NCBI GenBank assembly: GCA_025093985.1
Contig: JACAAK010000014.1
Location: 620,001-684,000, forward strand
Direction of reading: 5' to 3'
Source of the DNA: Calvatia gigantea
Taxonomy: Eukaryota > Basidiomycota > Agaricomycetes > Agaricales > Lycoperdaceae
DNA length: 64,000 bases
Below the pieces are notes generated by a model. The model was not told the origin of the DNA. It saw only the letters and a list, made by a program, of their open reading frames with translations, and made no database searches. The position numbers were made by a program, and so were the translations under genes. Below, piece by piece: positions 32,102-42,057 of the stretch (position 1 is its first letter; each line of letters starts with the position of its first letter).

Positions 32102-33606
32102 TTATAATTGGCAACTCCTGTGCTCGTGGGGTAATACATAATAGAGTGTGCGATCCTGGTGAGATGTATCGACTAAAATCGCGCATTGGTTCGCTTTCAC
32201 AATCCCCAGGATGATCGCTATGGAGAAGCCATTTTCATGCGCCGTGAGATCACCCAATAGCTGGGCGAATGACCCAGGTGTCTCCCTAGTTGAAAAGAGC
32301 CGGCTGGGATCGACCTCACCCTTTCCACCCAACCAAGTTGCATTAGGGCTCTATTAGATTAGTGAATGTTCGGACAACACGCACCATCGACTCGTTTAAA
32401 TCTCGGTCTGTATACGCTCTGAACGTAACAGTATGGCCACCAGCATCTAAATGCGTGTCTTGGATCTTGAAAGATATCGCATTCCGATTGATCCAGGAGA
32501 AATTGTGATCTACAACGTCGAACGTCTGCAACAAACCGTTTGACTGGAGGGGAGCTCGGCCCTAGAACGAAGATATTCCTTTGATCATTTTCCATAAAAA
32601 CACGAAAATGGGCTCACCTTGTGTACAACCCGATTCAAGAACGCCAAAAATCGATAAGGGACATTGGGAAATACATAACCATCCACAAGATTATGAGGGT
32701 GAATCTCCCGTAGAACTACAATCAGCCTCGACAGGCTCCCGAAGTCGGTGGGTGCTTCAAAGTGGAGTCCAAGCGTACAGGGATTGGAAGGACAAGGGAG
32801 AAGGTGGTGGAAAAAGACTCGTTGGGCATTCTCCCATATCTTGTTCCTGAACCTTTTATCATCTTCAGCTGTTGAGGGCCAAGCTAGTTGTATGGCAGAT
32901 AGTTGCGGAGTTAAATGACCTGCAAAATGGCGCGTGGCAGAGTAGATAAACAAAGGGATAGATGAAGCTCATTTTTGCATACCTGAAACCTGTGTCTCCT
33001 GCAACGCGCGAAAGTGACATTGCCACAAGTCCTCCACGGCCACTTTCGTATCAATCCAGAATGTCTCGGAGTATTCACGATTGGCGAGATAGTTGGCGAA
33101 AGAATCATGAAAGAATCGAGCGGGTGATACTGTATCTCCAAAATTTGGAACTTCCACAAGCGAGTGTAGTTTATCCAAGCAAGCATACGCATCGCTCCCC
33201 GCGATACCGAGGATATTGCACAAGGTCCAGAGCGAAGTAGAATCTCGCACCCAACCCCCGAAGCCGCAAGGCAGTAAAAAGAATCCCAAAATCCTTTTCG
33301 CTATTGGGTATTGGGTTTCAGGCACAGATTGTAAAACTTCTTTGTACATCTTGTGTACGCCAGCCAGAGGGTTTTCCTGGACACCGGGGTTAGGTGAGTC
33401 TGAGCGCAACACTGAAAGGGTAGAGAGGAAATCATGTTCGACTCCGGGTATGGAATGCCACTGTAGCCATTGCAGAGCTTTCGGGGCTGAAATATTTGGT
33501 CATTCAGTAGTAAGACCCAAGAAGTGGCTCAGGACCCACACGAAAGTGTCTGCATGCCAATCATCACAGGGTTGTTGAGTATACAGCTGTGGGTGTAAGG
33601 GAACAT
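32102..33606 (-). CDS. NACHT-family protein lacking the ATPase core, NACHT 3
   Basis: Five exons, 33606-33540, 33486-32983, 32919-32618, 32561-32385 and 32320-32102, join in phase to 422 residues with no stop. Exon phases equal NACHT 1 and exon 4 is the same length (177 nt). The leader (MFPYTHSCILNNP) and ALQWLQWHSIPGVEHDF match the others, but the next residues are already LSTLSVLRSDSPNPG, which in NACHT 1 lie about 300 residues later. Walker A, Walker B and sensor are therefore gone by one clean in-frame deletion. The helical part (KRILGFFLLP, RFFHDSFANYLAN) and the C-terminal AYTD/PSRLFSTRE/YYVLP module are complete. It may act as a regulator, scaffold or decoy. Divergent from kinase D. 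Confidence 0.8.
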
Positions 33607-33737
33607 GGTATCAACCTGGAAAATCCCCCCATGTTGGAGTGAGAACAGAACATCACCTCAAATCTCCAGTGCTTGTAAATAGTGACTGGGCACATGGGCT
33701 GTTTTAACTTGCACTAATCCTGCCTACAGCATATACA
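33607..33737. promoter_or_regulatory. Short bidirectional intergenic region, NACHT 3 / kinase D
   Basis: At most 236 bp separate the NACHT 3 start (33606, leftward) from the kinase D helix start (33842, rightward), less if the upstream kinase exon at 33738 is used. A shared promoter is likely. No clear TATA box is seen. Confidence 0.4.
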
Positions 33738-35605
33738 AGCGCCAGTGGGATTATCGGCAATGATGTATCTTTTCCTTTGGGACCGCGTATGTCTACTGTG
33801 TTCACAGTTGTTCTTCACACTTTCTCAGTTGCTTAGGCTATATGACTGGATATATCGCAACCCTGTCAGCAGAACGGCAGGAAACCATTGAGATGGAGTT
33901 GGCGCAAGCTCAAGAAAGGTTGGAACTACGAGAAAGAAGGAAGGCAGGGCAAGCAGAGACGATTGCCCTTATAGCCGATGTCCCGTTAGCAGCTAGCTTG
34001 GCCGCTGAAACCATGGTCCAGGGAGCGCAGAGAGAGGCCTCTCGGGCTATAGCGAGTGGCAGTGAGCTCAAAGGCCCGGAAAGTCGAGAACTCCTCCTTC
34101 AAATTCTTGGGAACCTATCAGAAATGCAGAAGCTAGTTGAGCTTCACCGCGCTGGAGGACCGGAGGCGAGGAACCTGATGGAAAGCGGCCAAAAGGTGAC
34201 CGGACATACCCTTCCCCAATGTCATCATATTCTCAAGGTCGCTTGCCAGATTCTGAGGGAAATGCAACTCGAAGCTTCAGGACAAGTAACCGGGGATGGA
34301 GGATATCAATCCTCCGTCGCTTCATCCCCGTTAATTCCAAATAAACAAGTAACCGTTCAGCGATACCTGGATATGCAACGAGGTCTTGCTACGCTACGTC
34401 GCATGACAGCCATTCTTCCTCCAGATAAGGTTTTGGATGGTTCTGTCAGAAAGCTGGATAACCTCCCAATCAGCGGGGGACCCTCCAGCGACTTCTGGCG
34501 TGGTATTTGGCTGGAGCAGGAAAAGGTAGCTCTTAAAAGTATAAGAAGAGTCAAAGTCAATAAGGGGGCCATACAAAAGGTCACTTAACGGTTCCGAATG
34601 CCTCCTTCCGTGATGTTGATCCCTTTGTTGGTAACAGCTTGTCCGGGAAATTGAGGCGTGGTCAAAGCTCAACAATAAGCACATACTTCAATTTTACGGC
34701 ATAGTCACTGACCTGGACATAAATATCTACATGGTAGTTATCCAGCTTTACACAGGTATGGGTAGTCTTAAAGTGATCTTCAGGTGTCCCCTTGGCTAGA
34801 AAACGGTGATGTTCTCAGGTAGGAATTGCGCGTTGCAATGGGAAGTTCACACTGACAAGGATATTAGATATACGGAAGGGCATCCCAAGGCGAACAGGTT
34901 GGACTTGGTGGGTCTATTTCACAATAAACTTTTGAGCGTCTATTTGACATTACCTAGATACGTGGAGCAGCTGAAGGCATGCAATACCTCCACTCAGAGA
35001 ACATTATTCATGGAAATTGTAAGTGTTATTTATCTTGCTTTATCACAAATGTTTACCCGAAAATTAGTCAAATGCGTGAGTCGGCAGTCATATACCGTGA
35101 AGTTCAACAACTAACTTCAACAGGCCAATATCCTGGTTACAGCATAAGTGAGCTTAACTTTGGGTTCAGGGTGACCCTTTGGAGTCAACGTTGCGACAGG
35201 GAGACGCTTGCATCAGCGACTTCGGGATGACCAGGCTACTGGATGATGTGATCGGCTCAACAGCTTCACTTGCATCGACGTTACCCCATTCGTCTGGAAA
35301 CTTGCGCTGGATGGCACCCGAAATCCTCGATGGGAATGAAGGAGCATCTAAGGAGTCTGACACATACTCTTTCGGCATAGGCAGTCTTAGAGCTGTTAAC
35401 GAGGAAGCACCCATTCCCTGAATACAGGACGGACTCTGCCTGTTCTTCGTGCCAGTGCTGGTGAGGGCTCAGCTCAAGCGGCCGACTTGAGCACGTTGAG
35501 TGGCTCGGGGACGGAATGTGGGCCCTAATGCAACAATGCTGGTCATGGGAGCCGAGCTCACGGCCTACAATGGAAGTGGTGGTGATAGAGTTGCAGAAGA
35601 TGTAG
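33738..35605 (+). pseudogene. TKL-family kinase, copy D, frameshifted
   Basis: An upstream exon (GIIGNDVSFPLGPR) is followed at 33842 by MTGYIATLSAERQETIEMEL and a helical region much longer than in the other copies (about 190 residues). The N-lobe keeps VALKSIR (beta-3 Lys) and REIEAW (alpha-C Glu). The catalytic loop is HGN: the proton-acceptor Asp is Asn. It is completed by an 8-nt exon (35068-35075) giving HGNFKCANIL. ISDFGMTRL, LRWMAPEIL and DTYSFGI follow. An extra G at about 35380 then breaks the frame of LELLTRKHPFPEYRTD, and at least one further disruption precedes MWALMQQCW and RPTM at the end. Loss of function is recent, or part of it is sequence error. Confidence 0.7.
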
Positions 35606-35897
35606 TTCTGTTCCCGGCTACAGTTCCCGTTGGTTATACTCTGACATATAACGGGATCCAATGTTTAAAGCGCGCTGCCCTTTTCACATTGTTCAAGGGC
35701 CTAGGAATTCGTGATCTTGATTGAGACTTCTCCACAGGAGTGCAATCGCCATACAACATGGAACATGAGAGTCGTTGTGTACATATGGCATAAGCATACC
35801 ACAGGAGATCCAAGAAAGCCTACTCAAACTGGTTGAATGCGAATTCATTATGGGAGCATGTAATTAAAACAACAAAAAGGAAAGTCTAAGATCTACA
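35606..35897. other. Boundary between accessory and conserved blocks
   Basis: No gene. It contains the 3' flanks of kinase D (rightward) and of the MFS gene (leftward). Repeated families of the left compartment are not seen to the right of this point. Confidence 0.5.
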
Positions 35898-37525
35898 TCA
35901 CCCTTTCTTCGCCTTCAGACTGTGCCACAACACAATAAACATAGCCATCCCAATCCCAATCAACGCAATCTCCACCCCCGTGTAATTCATCATCCCAACT
36001 TTAACCCCACTCCCACCCCAAATAGCGCCCGAAACACGTCCAGTATACATACTATACTGAATCGCCAACGACAACCAACTATTCCAACTCGGCGGTAACT
36101 GTTTACTCAACAAACTCACTGGCACCGTACTCGCTATATTAAATCCGAGCGCAACAGCCCACCAACACATAAACATACTCGCATAATTAATCTTCCCCGA
36201 CCTTAGAAGCGACAAAAAGACTAATAAGGCGGAAAGACCGAGACAAGAGCCTAAAGCAAGGATTTTCCGATCTTCGATGCGGCGGATGAGGAAGATGTTG
36301 AGGATGAGGAAAGGGAAGGCTGTTATACCGCCTAGAGCAATGAAATTGCCAGCGGCGGTGGGGGACCAGTGGAATTGGGGGGTGTCGGCACCGAAGACGG
36401 GGAGGTTGGATTCCCAGGCGCCGAGGATGAAGAAACAGGTCATGGCGAACCAGCACATACATGCGAGGACGCCCCATTGGGAGGGGGACATGTGATACTT
36501 TTGCCAGAAGCTGAGTTTGGGTTGTGTTGTTGTGTTGGGAGGTGGGCTGGATGGGTCGGCGTGTGAGGTAGAAATTATTACTTGGTCCTTTGGTGAATCG
36601 GCCTTCTCGTTGGGGGGTGTGCTGGTCGTGGGTGGAATTGTTGGGAAGTCGGGGTATTTAGCGTCGTCTGGGATGTCGACGTAGAACACGCGAACGCAGA
36701 CCCAGAAGCAGCACCATACGCCCGCCATAACCCATGCAGGACTAGTGTAGCCGTTAAACACAGAATTCTTGAACCCGACTTTGTATAGCAGGCCACCAGC
36801 GAAAGGGCCGAGGCTCATACCGAGTCCTTGGCCCATAACAAGGAAACTTGCGAGTGTGGTACGTCGACGAACGCCGACAATGCGGGCGTCTGAGCAATAG
36901 CGTTTGCAGTACATCCACATTGTAAATCCAAAGCCATTGACCATTCGACCAATTAAGATGAGATAGAGAAAATTAGCCCGGTAAGCGCAGCCGTAGAGGA
37001 TATGGCCGAGAATTGAAGGCTGCACAGCTGACGTTGAGAGGAAGTGCATATTTACCTGTTAATATTCCAAGAATTAGCGTTTTGTGAATATCGAGTACCA
37101 TCACCGCCCACTTACCACCGTCGTACCGTAATAAGGGAATTAGGGTAATGGCAGAAACTACAGTTGGTATTCCAATTACCACACCAGAAAAAGTAGAATC
37201 ACCACCGAGGTGATGCGCATATTCATTGGACGAGGAAACGATGATGAAGAATGAGACCTATGAGATTGTGTCAGGTTCGGGCGGCTCCTAGTCAGATCCC
37301 ATCAAAGAAGGGAAGGGATGTGGCGCTGACCTGTAGAAGAAGGTTGGAGACGACGACGATGACAAGTGACGAAGTTTTGGGAAGCTTGAGCTCCTCGGGG
37401 TCAACTAGAGTGTCATCGCTGGAGCCAGGACTAGGTCCGGTCTCGACTTCTGCTACTGGTGTGTTCGTAGGAGGCACATTTGGCACTGCTGCTGCTTGCC
37501 CCGGCTGCATTGATTGATAGGTCAC
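35898..37525 (-). CDS. Major facilitator superfamily transporter
   Basis: Three exons, 37525-37331, 37257-37116 and 37027-35898, join in phase to 488 residues. Hydrophobic helices alternate with short loops: SSLVIVVVSNLLLQ, FSGVVIGIPTVVSAITLIPL, FLYLILIGRMVNGFGF, and after a charged central loop a second half with WGVLACMCWFAMTCFF and FIALGGITAFPFLI. The first-half loop RIVGVRRRTTLASF and GQGLGMSLGPFAGG fit the MFSD8/CLN7-like branch with an organelle-membrane role, though most homologues are annotated only as general MFS. The ATG at 37525 precedes a Pro/Thr-rich cytosolic tail. The exon 2-3 join gives RYDGAVQPSILGHILYG. A relic of this gene lies at 31.1 kb. Confidence 0.85.
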
Positions 37526-38458
37526 GTGAGGAACGGAAAAAGTACGGGGAAATTCGACGACCGAGGAGTTCAGTCGAGGGGCTGAGGACGACTAGGTGGC
37601 AAAGAGCTCGCTTCGGGGTGTAGTGGGTGGGGGTGAAAGGAGGGAACTTGACTACCTGCGGCCGGGTATTTGTTCCTTCGTTTACGGGGATACTAAATAT
37701 ATGGACGGACAACCGCAAATGCAAAACCGTAACGCCGATAAATCAGACAACCAAGAGCGAGTCAACAATCAACGCCCGGTGTTGCCGACGTGATTTATAT
37801 CCGAATGCTTCCCAGATGGCGGATTGCCGATATATATGAGAGACGGGAACAACGGGTGTTCCTGACACATTTTGTTTCAAGACCTGTGGCTCCAAAGAAA
37901 TATTATGCCCGCCTCAGGCGATAAGATAAAAGTGGTAATCACACTTCATGAATCATCTAGTGATTGATGTGAAGTTCTGAAATGGACTAAAAATCTCATT
38001 TAGAAACATGTTGGACGGTGGCCATGTGGTCGGGTGCGTAAGCATCACCGTGACTGTGCGCTTCAAAGAGATGGCCGAGTGTTCGCAATGCAAGCCAGTG
38101 CATTCTTAAACGTAATTGAAATTTGGAGGCCGGCGCTATCAAAGACATTACTGATGCCTGGATCACCTTCCCACCTTGGGCTGACACTATGCGTCGGGTG
38201 CCCCGGTGCTGGTCTCCGCAGCTGTTAAATGTATTTGCAGACATGCATCGACGCAATGGCGAGGAGGGACAGAGGGGAGGGGAATTTCTGGAGGGATTGT
38301 GAGTCAGGAGGGCCCGGAGGTAGCCCAAAAAGGAAAGCAGTGCTACGGTGCCGGCCGTGTAGTGTATATTAGGGGCGAGGTGAGGCCACAGCTTGACTTG
38401 CTCTCTTTCCACAACCAGGTCCTCACCGTGTCCAGCAAATAGAACTATTGAGTGAGCC
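37526..38458. other. Divergent intergenic region
   Basis: Separates the MFS gene and the FHA gene, which are transcribed away from each other. A minus-strand frame (38461-37996, MAHSIVLFAGHGEDL...) is open for 155 codons without introns but shows no known domain and overlaps the FHA start. I regard it as unproven. Confidence 0.4.
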
Positions 38459-41025
38459 ATGATGATTGACGATGATATCCAGTATCTGGGCTCCAATATC
38501 AGCCCAAGAATCCCCCACAATTATTTGCAGCGCACCGTTACTGGTATGTCCTTATCGCTATCATTGTTTCCACCGTCTAATGTAGTGCACAGGTGTCGCA
38601 CTGCACATCGAGAAGTCAGACAGTAACGATGCCTATATGCTAGCGTTCAATAGAGACAAATTATCCACTGTCCACATCGGTCGTCGACCGGGCACCGAGA
38701 TAGAGTCTCGGACCCTGGAACAGGAGAAGGGCAGAGCCATGTTCCGCTGTGCGGTCGTGAGTCGTAAACACGCAAAGATTGCCTTCTCGGACAGTGGAAA
38801 TGTATGCGCTATCCCTTCCACCAGCCCTAGTCCAAGGCTCGCTAACAACTTTTAGGTATATCTCATCGATCTCGGCTCTCACCACGGGACACATGTCCGT
38901 AAGCCAGGTGAAACTTCGTCGAGGGCATTGGAGCCTGAAGTCCCGACACCTCTCTCTGACGGAGACATTGTTACTTTCGGGAAATCTGTCGGCAGGAACG
39001 AAGAGATGGTCAGACCTGTCGTTGCTCGAGTCGAGTTGCGATACGGCGGTCTATCTCCCACCTCCATCAAGCCTTTAGTAGTTCCTGACATCTCTCCCTC
39101 GACGAGCAACAAGTCTCACTCTGGCCGATACGGTCTCCATTCTCCCTCGTCCTCTTCATCTGACGATGCCTACAGCGTTAGTTCCGACATATATTCAGAC
39201 ATTGAGGAAATTCCACCTCCGGTTCCCGCACCACCTGTTCTTGTTTCACAACCGGAATCACAATCCAAGACCGAGTCTCACCTCAATCGTGCCATCGAAG
39301 TTTTGAAACGTCTCTTACCACCTACCTCAATCCCTTCCATCCCGTCCCTCCCTCCCCAACAACATAACGCCTCACCCCGTCTCGAAGAACAATCACCCAT
39401 CCATTCCCTCTCTCCATCGCCACCTGCCTCCATCGCCGGTGCTCTTTCAGACCTTCCCCCTCTTTGGTCTATCCAAGGCAATCACTCTTCTCCTTTTTCA
39501 CTTCTCCCACGGTACCCTTCCATCTCCAGTATCGACCTCCCAGACGACTTTTTCAACCTTCCTCCGTTCAATCCTCCCCATCTTAGCGACATTGATAACG
39601 ACAACGACCACAACAGCGACAGCGACGACCATAACAACCGTGAACTATCAGAATCTCCTATGGACCTTGCAAGCCCTTCGCCTCCGCCCCCAGGCCAGGA
39701 ATTCCATGTGATCGGTGCATGGTCTGATCGATCATCGTCGTCGTCCTCGGAATCGGAACCCATCGCTACCCCAAAAGACACTGTCGAGCCTGAAAATGGC
39801 AATGCTGCGGAAGTGTCTTCTTCAGCACAGCAGCAGCCGGAAGGAAGCCGTGAGGCTGAACAAGGTTTAGCGAATAACAGTCTTCCTTCCCCTTCTGCAC
39901 CCACAATGGAAAAGGAGAAAGAGAAAGAGAAAGAGAAAGAGAGAGAGAAAGAGAAAGAGAGAGAGAAAGAGAAAGTACCAGAGAAAGAGGTGATATATCC
40001 GTCAATATTCATTACGGCCGTTCAATACGAAGAACTCAAAACCAAATACAGCAAGGTCCAGGTATGTCCCTCCACCCATTCTCACACTACTTTCGATCAC
40101 AAACTAACAATATACATTCGACTAGAACGAACTTGAGACCTTCCAAGCGCAACAACGGAAGTACAAAGCTAAATTCAACACCAACGTCCACACCGTTACT
40201 GAAAAATTCCACGAACTCGAAGACAAGTTGGGCGACATGAACGCGCAGTACACTCTCTTCAACGATCAGATTGAAGGTGTCACGCATGGCGATATACCTG
40301 ACCTCCAAGCCCAGATCGATGATTTGCAAGATCAGAAGGATACAGAACGGTACGACCTTGATGAGTTGAGAAAGAGGGTTGGAGGCGTTGAGGATAGGAT
40401 GGACGAAGTCGATCTGGAGCGGGCGGAACAAGAGGGAAAGGATATGGAAGTGGAGGTGAAAGAGATGGAAGCATTGAAGGAGGAAAAGGAGAAGGTTCAG
40501 AAGTATGTTGATACGTTGCAAGGTCTTACTGAGGGTACGTGTTCCGCTACGTTGGCTCGGTGGTTGTTCCTTAGGCTCATGATCTGCCTTATAGAAATGG
40601 GAACGCTACGGACTAAGACGGAGCAGGCGGTCACAGCCGAACTCGAATCCCTTCGAGAACTTCGTGCCTCAATCCTCGAGGAGGTTTGTGCTTCACTCTC
40701 TCATTCTCCTTTTCCTCTACTCACAATAGTTCGTGATTAGGTCGCCACATTAAAATCACTCAAACGAAAACGCAGTATTAATGACCAAGGCCTCGAAGAC
40801 GTCGAATATGACGAACCAATTCAGCTACATGTGCCTTCAGATGTTGAAGATCAAGCCATGTCACCCAACCCGTGCGACATCGATTGTAGAATCGACCAAC
40901 AACTATTGCCTGATAGACCGCACCCTCGCAAACGCGCACGTAAATTCATGTCTGTCGCTACCCAGACTGCGACTGCTATTACAATGGGTGCTGTCGCTAC
41001 CTGGGTCGCTTTGGCATTCGCATAA
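38459..41025 (+). CDS. FHA/coiled-coil/tail-anchored protein, SLMAP-PRO45 type
   Basis: Six exons, 38459-38543, 38593-38801, 38856-40061, 40126-40534, 40595-40683 and 40741-41025, give 760 residues in phase. An FHA domain occupies about residues 30-130: HIGRRPGTE, CAVVSRKHAKI, DLGSHHGTHV. A long Ser/Pro-rich disordered region follows, then EKEK/EREK runs, then a coiled coil (LEDKLGDMNAQYTLF, DLQAQIDDLQDQKD, EVKEMEALKEEKEK). The last 25 residues (SVATQTATAITMGAVATWVA...) form one hydrophobic helix at the C-terminus, a tail anchor. This order is that of SLMAP, Sordaria PRO45, Neurospora HAM-4 and yeast Far9/Far10, the membrane-bound FHA subunit of the STRIPAK complex at the nuclear envelope, ER and mitochondria. 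Homology is inferred from architecture. Confidence 0.8.
39905..39980 (+). repeat. GAAAGA-type simple repeat inside the FHA gene
   Basis: Purine-only tract coding alternating Lys-Glu and Arg-Glu. It stays in frame and probably extends the coiled coil. Prone to replication slippage. Confidence 0.7.
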
Positions 41026-42057
41026 ATCCCTCGTGTGTTCGCAATGCGACGTGATGCGAGTTGTCGTAAATTTTTGGTTTTGGTTCGTGGATTTTCTCTT
41101 TTATAACTTCCTGTCGTCCCGTTGTATTACTACTCTCACTGTTGTACCCCTCCCCCTTTTTGATACTCTGGACATCTCCCTCCTTTCCTTCTTTTTCTAT
41201 CCTTTCCATTCACCTCTTTCTAGTTCCCCTCATTCTTCTGTCTCTGTATCGGTAAAGCCGTACAAGTGTAAAGCGGGCCCCAGGAGCCCGCAGGTTTGTT
41301 CACCCTTTATTCCGAAGGAATATCCCCTAGCCTGTTGTATGTATTATTCAACATCTCTTTGTATGTACCAACGCCTCCAGGGCGGTTATAGGCATTATTG
41401 CAATATTATGGTAGTCGATGGCCACATAAATCGGGCTTGGACTGGGTCGAGCGCACAGGACAAAAACCTTCACGAAAGCGTTTGTAGAACACCCGACATA
41501 GCGGTCATTGCATTTCTATAATGAGTTTTGATTCCTACACAGGTGCGCCGCATGCCGGATGCCGAGAGTGGATGACCATCCGCAGCGTTTAGAAAATCAG
41601 AAAAATTTCTAAACCCTATCCAGTTTGAATCGGGAATATCTCCAAAGAGTGAACGGTCGTTCACTGTCGGAACGGACTTGAACAAACATGCCCTAATATT
41701 TTACACCTCCAGAGCGCGACCTGGGTGGGGACATGTTTTGATTCCTGTAATTCAATCTTCGGGTCAGGTAGGGTGGGTGTTGGTCCGGAGACGTCATACG
41801 ATGGCTGAAATTGGTGTATCGCTGGCGACATCGCCCGCGTAATCGAATCGCCGAATCTCGGGCTCCCGGAGGGTAATTAAATGTTTTGTTACACATAGCG
41901 AGCAACGCACGGCACCAACGTCTTCACTCGCGAAAACAGCTCGAAAGTAACATATCCCAGCAAGCAAGTCGAACACAGTAGAGAAGGAAAAAAAGGCACT
42001 CATCACTTCGAGCCCCATATCAACACAACACCCCCCCACCTTTTCGCAAGGACGCGT
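41026..42057. other. Intergenic, two converging 3' ends
   Basis: 3' flank of the FHA gene (pyrimidine-rich, 41090-41250) and of the Nup gene. A short hairpin GGGCCCCAGGAGCCCG lies near 41276. No gene supported. Confidence 0.4.

Noticed and set aside
37996..38520. A 174-codon minus-strand frame between the MFS and FHA genes
   Set aside because: Overlaps the FHA start, has no recognisable domain and would overlap a divergent promoter; kept only as a note.
39278..40521. Long minus-strand frames opposite the FHA gene, including Ser/Phe/Leu repeats
   Set aside because: Antisense of the Glu/Lys repeat tract and coiled coil; no splice signals or start context.
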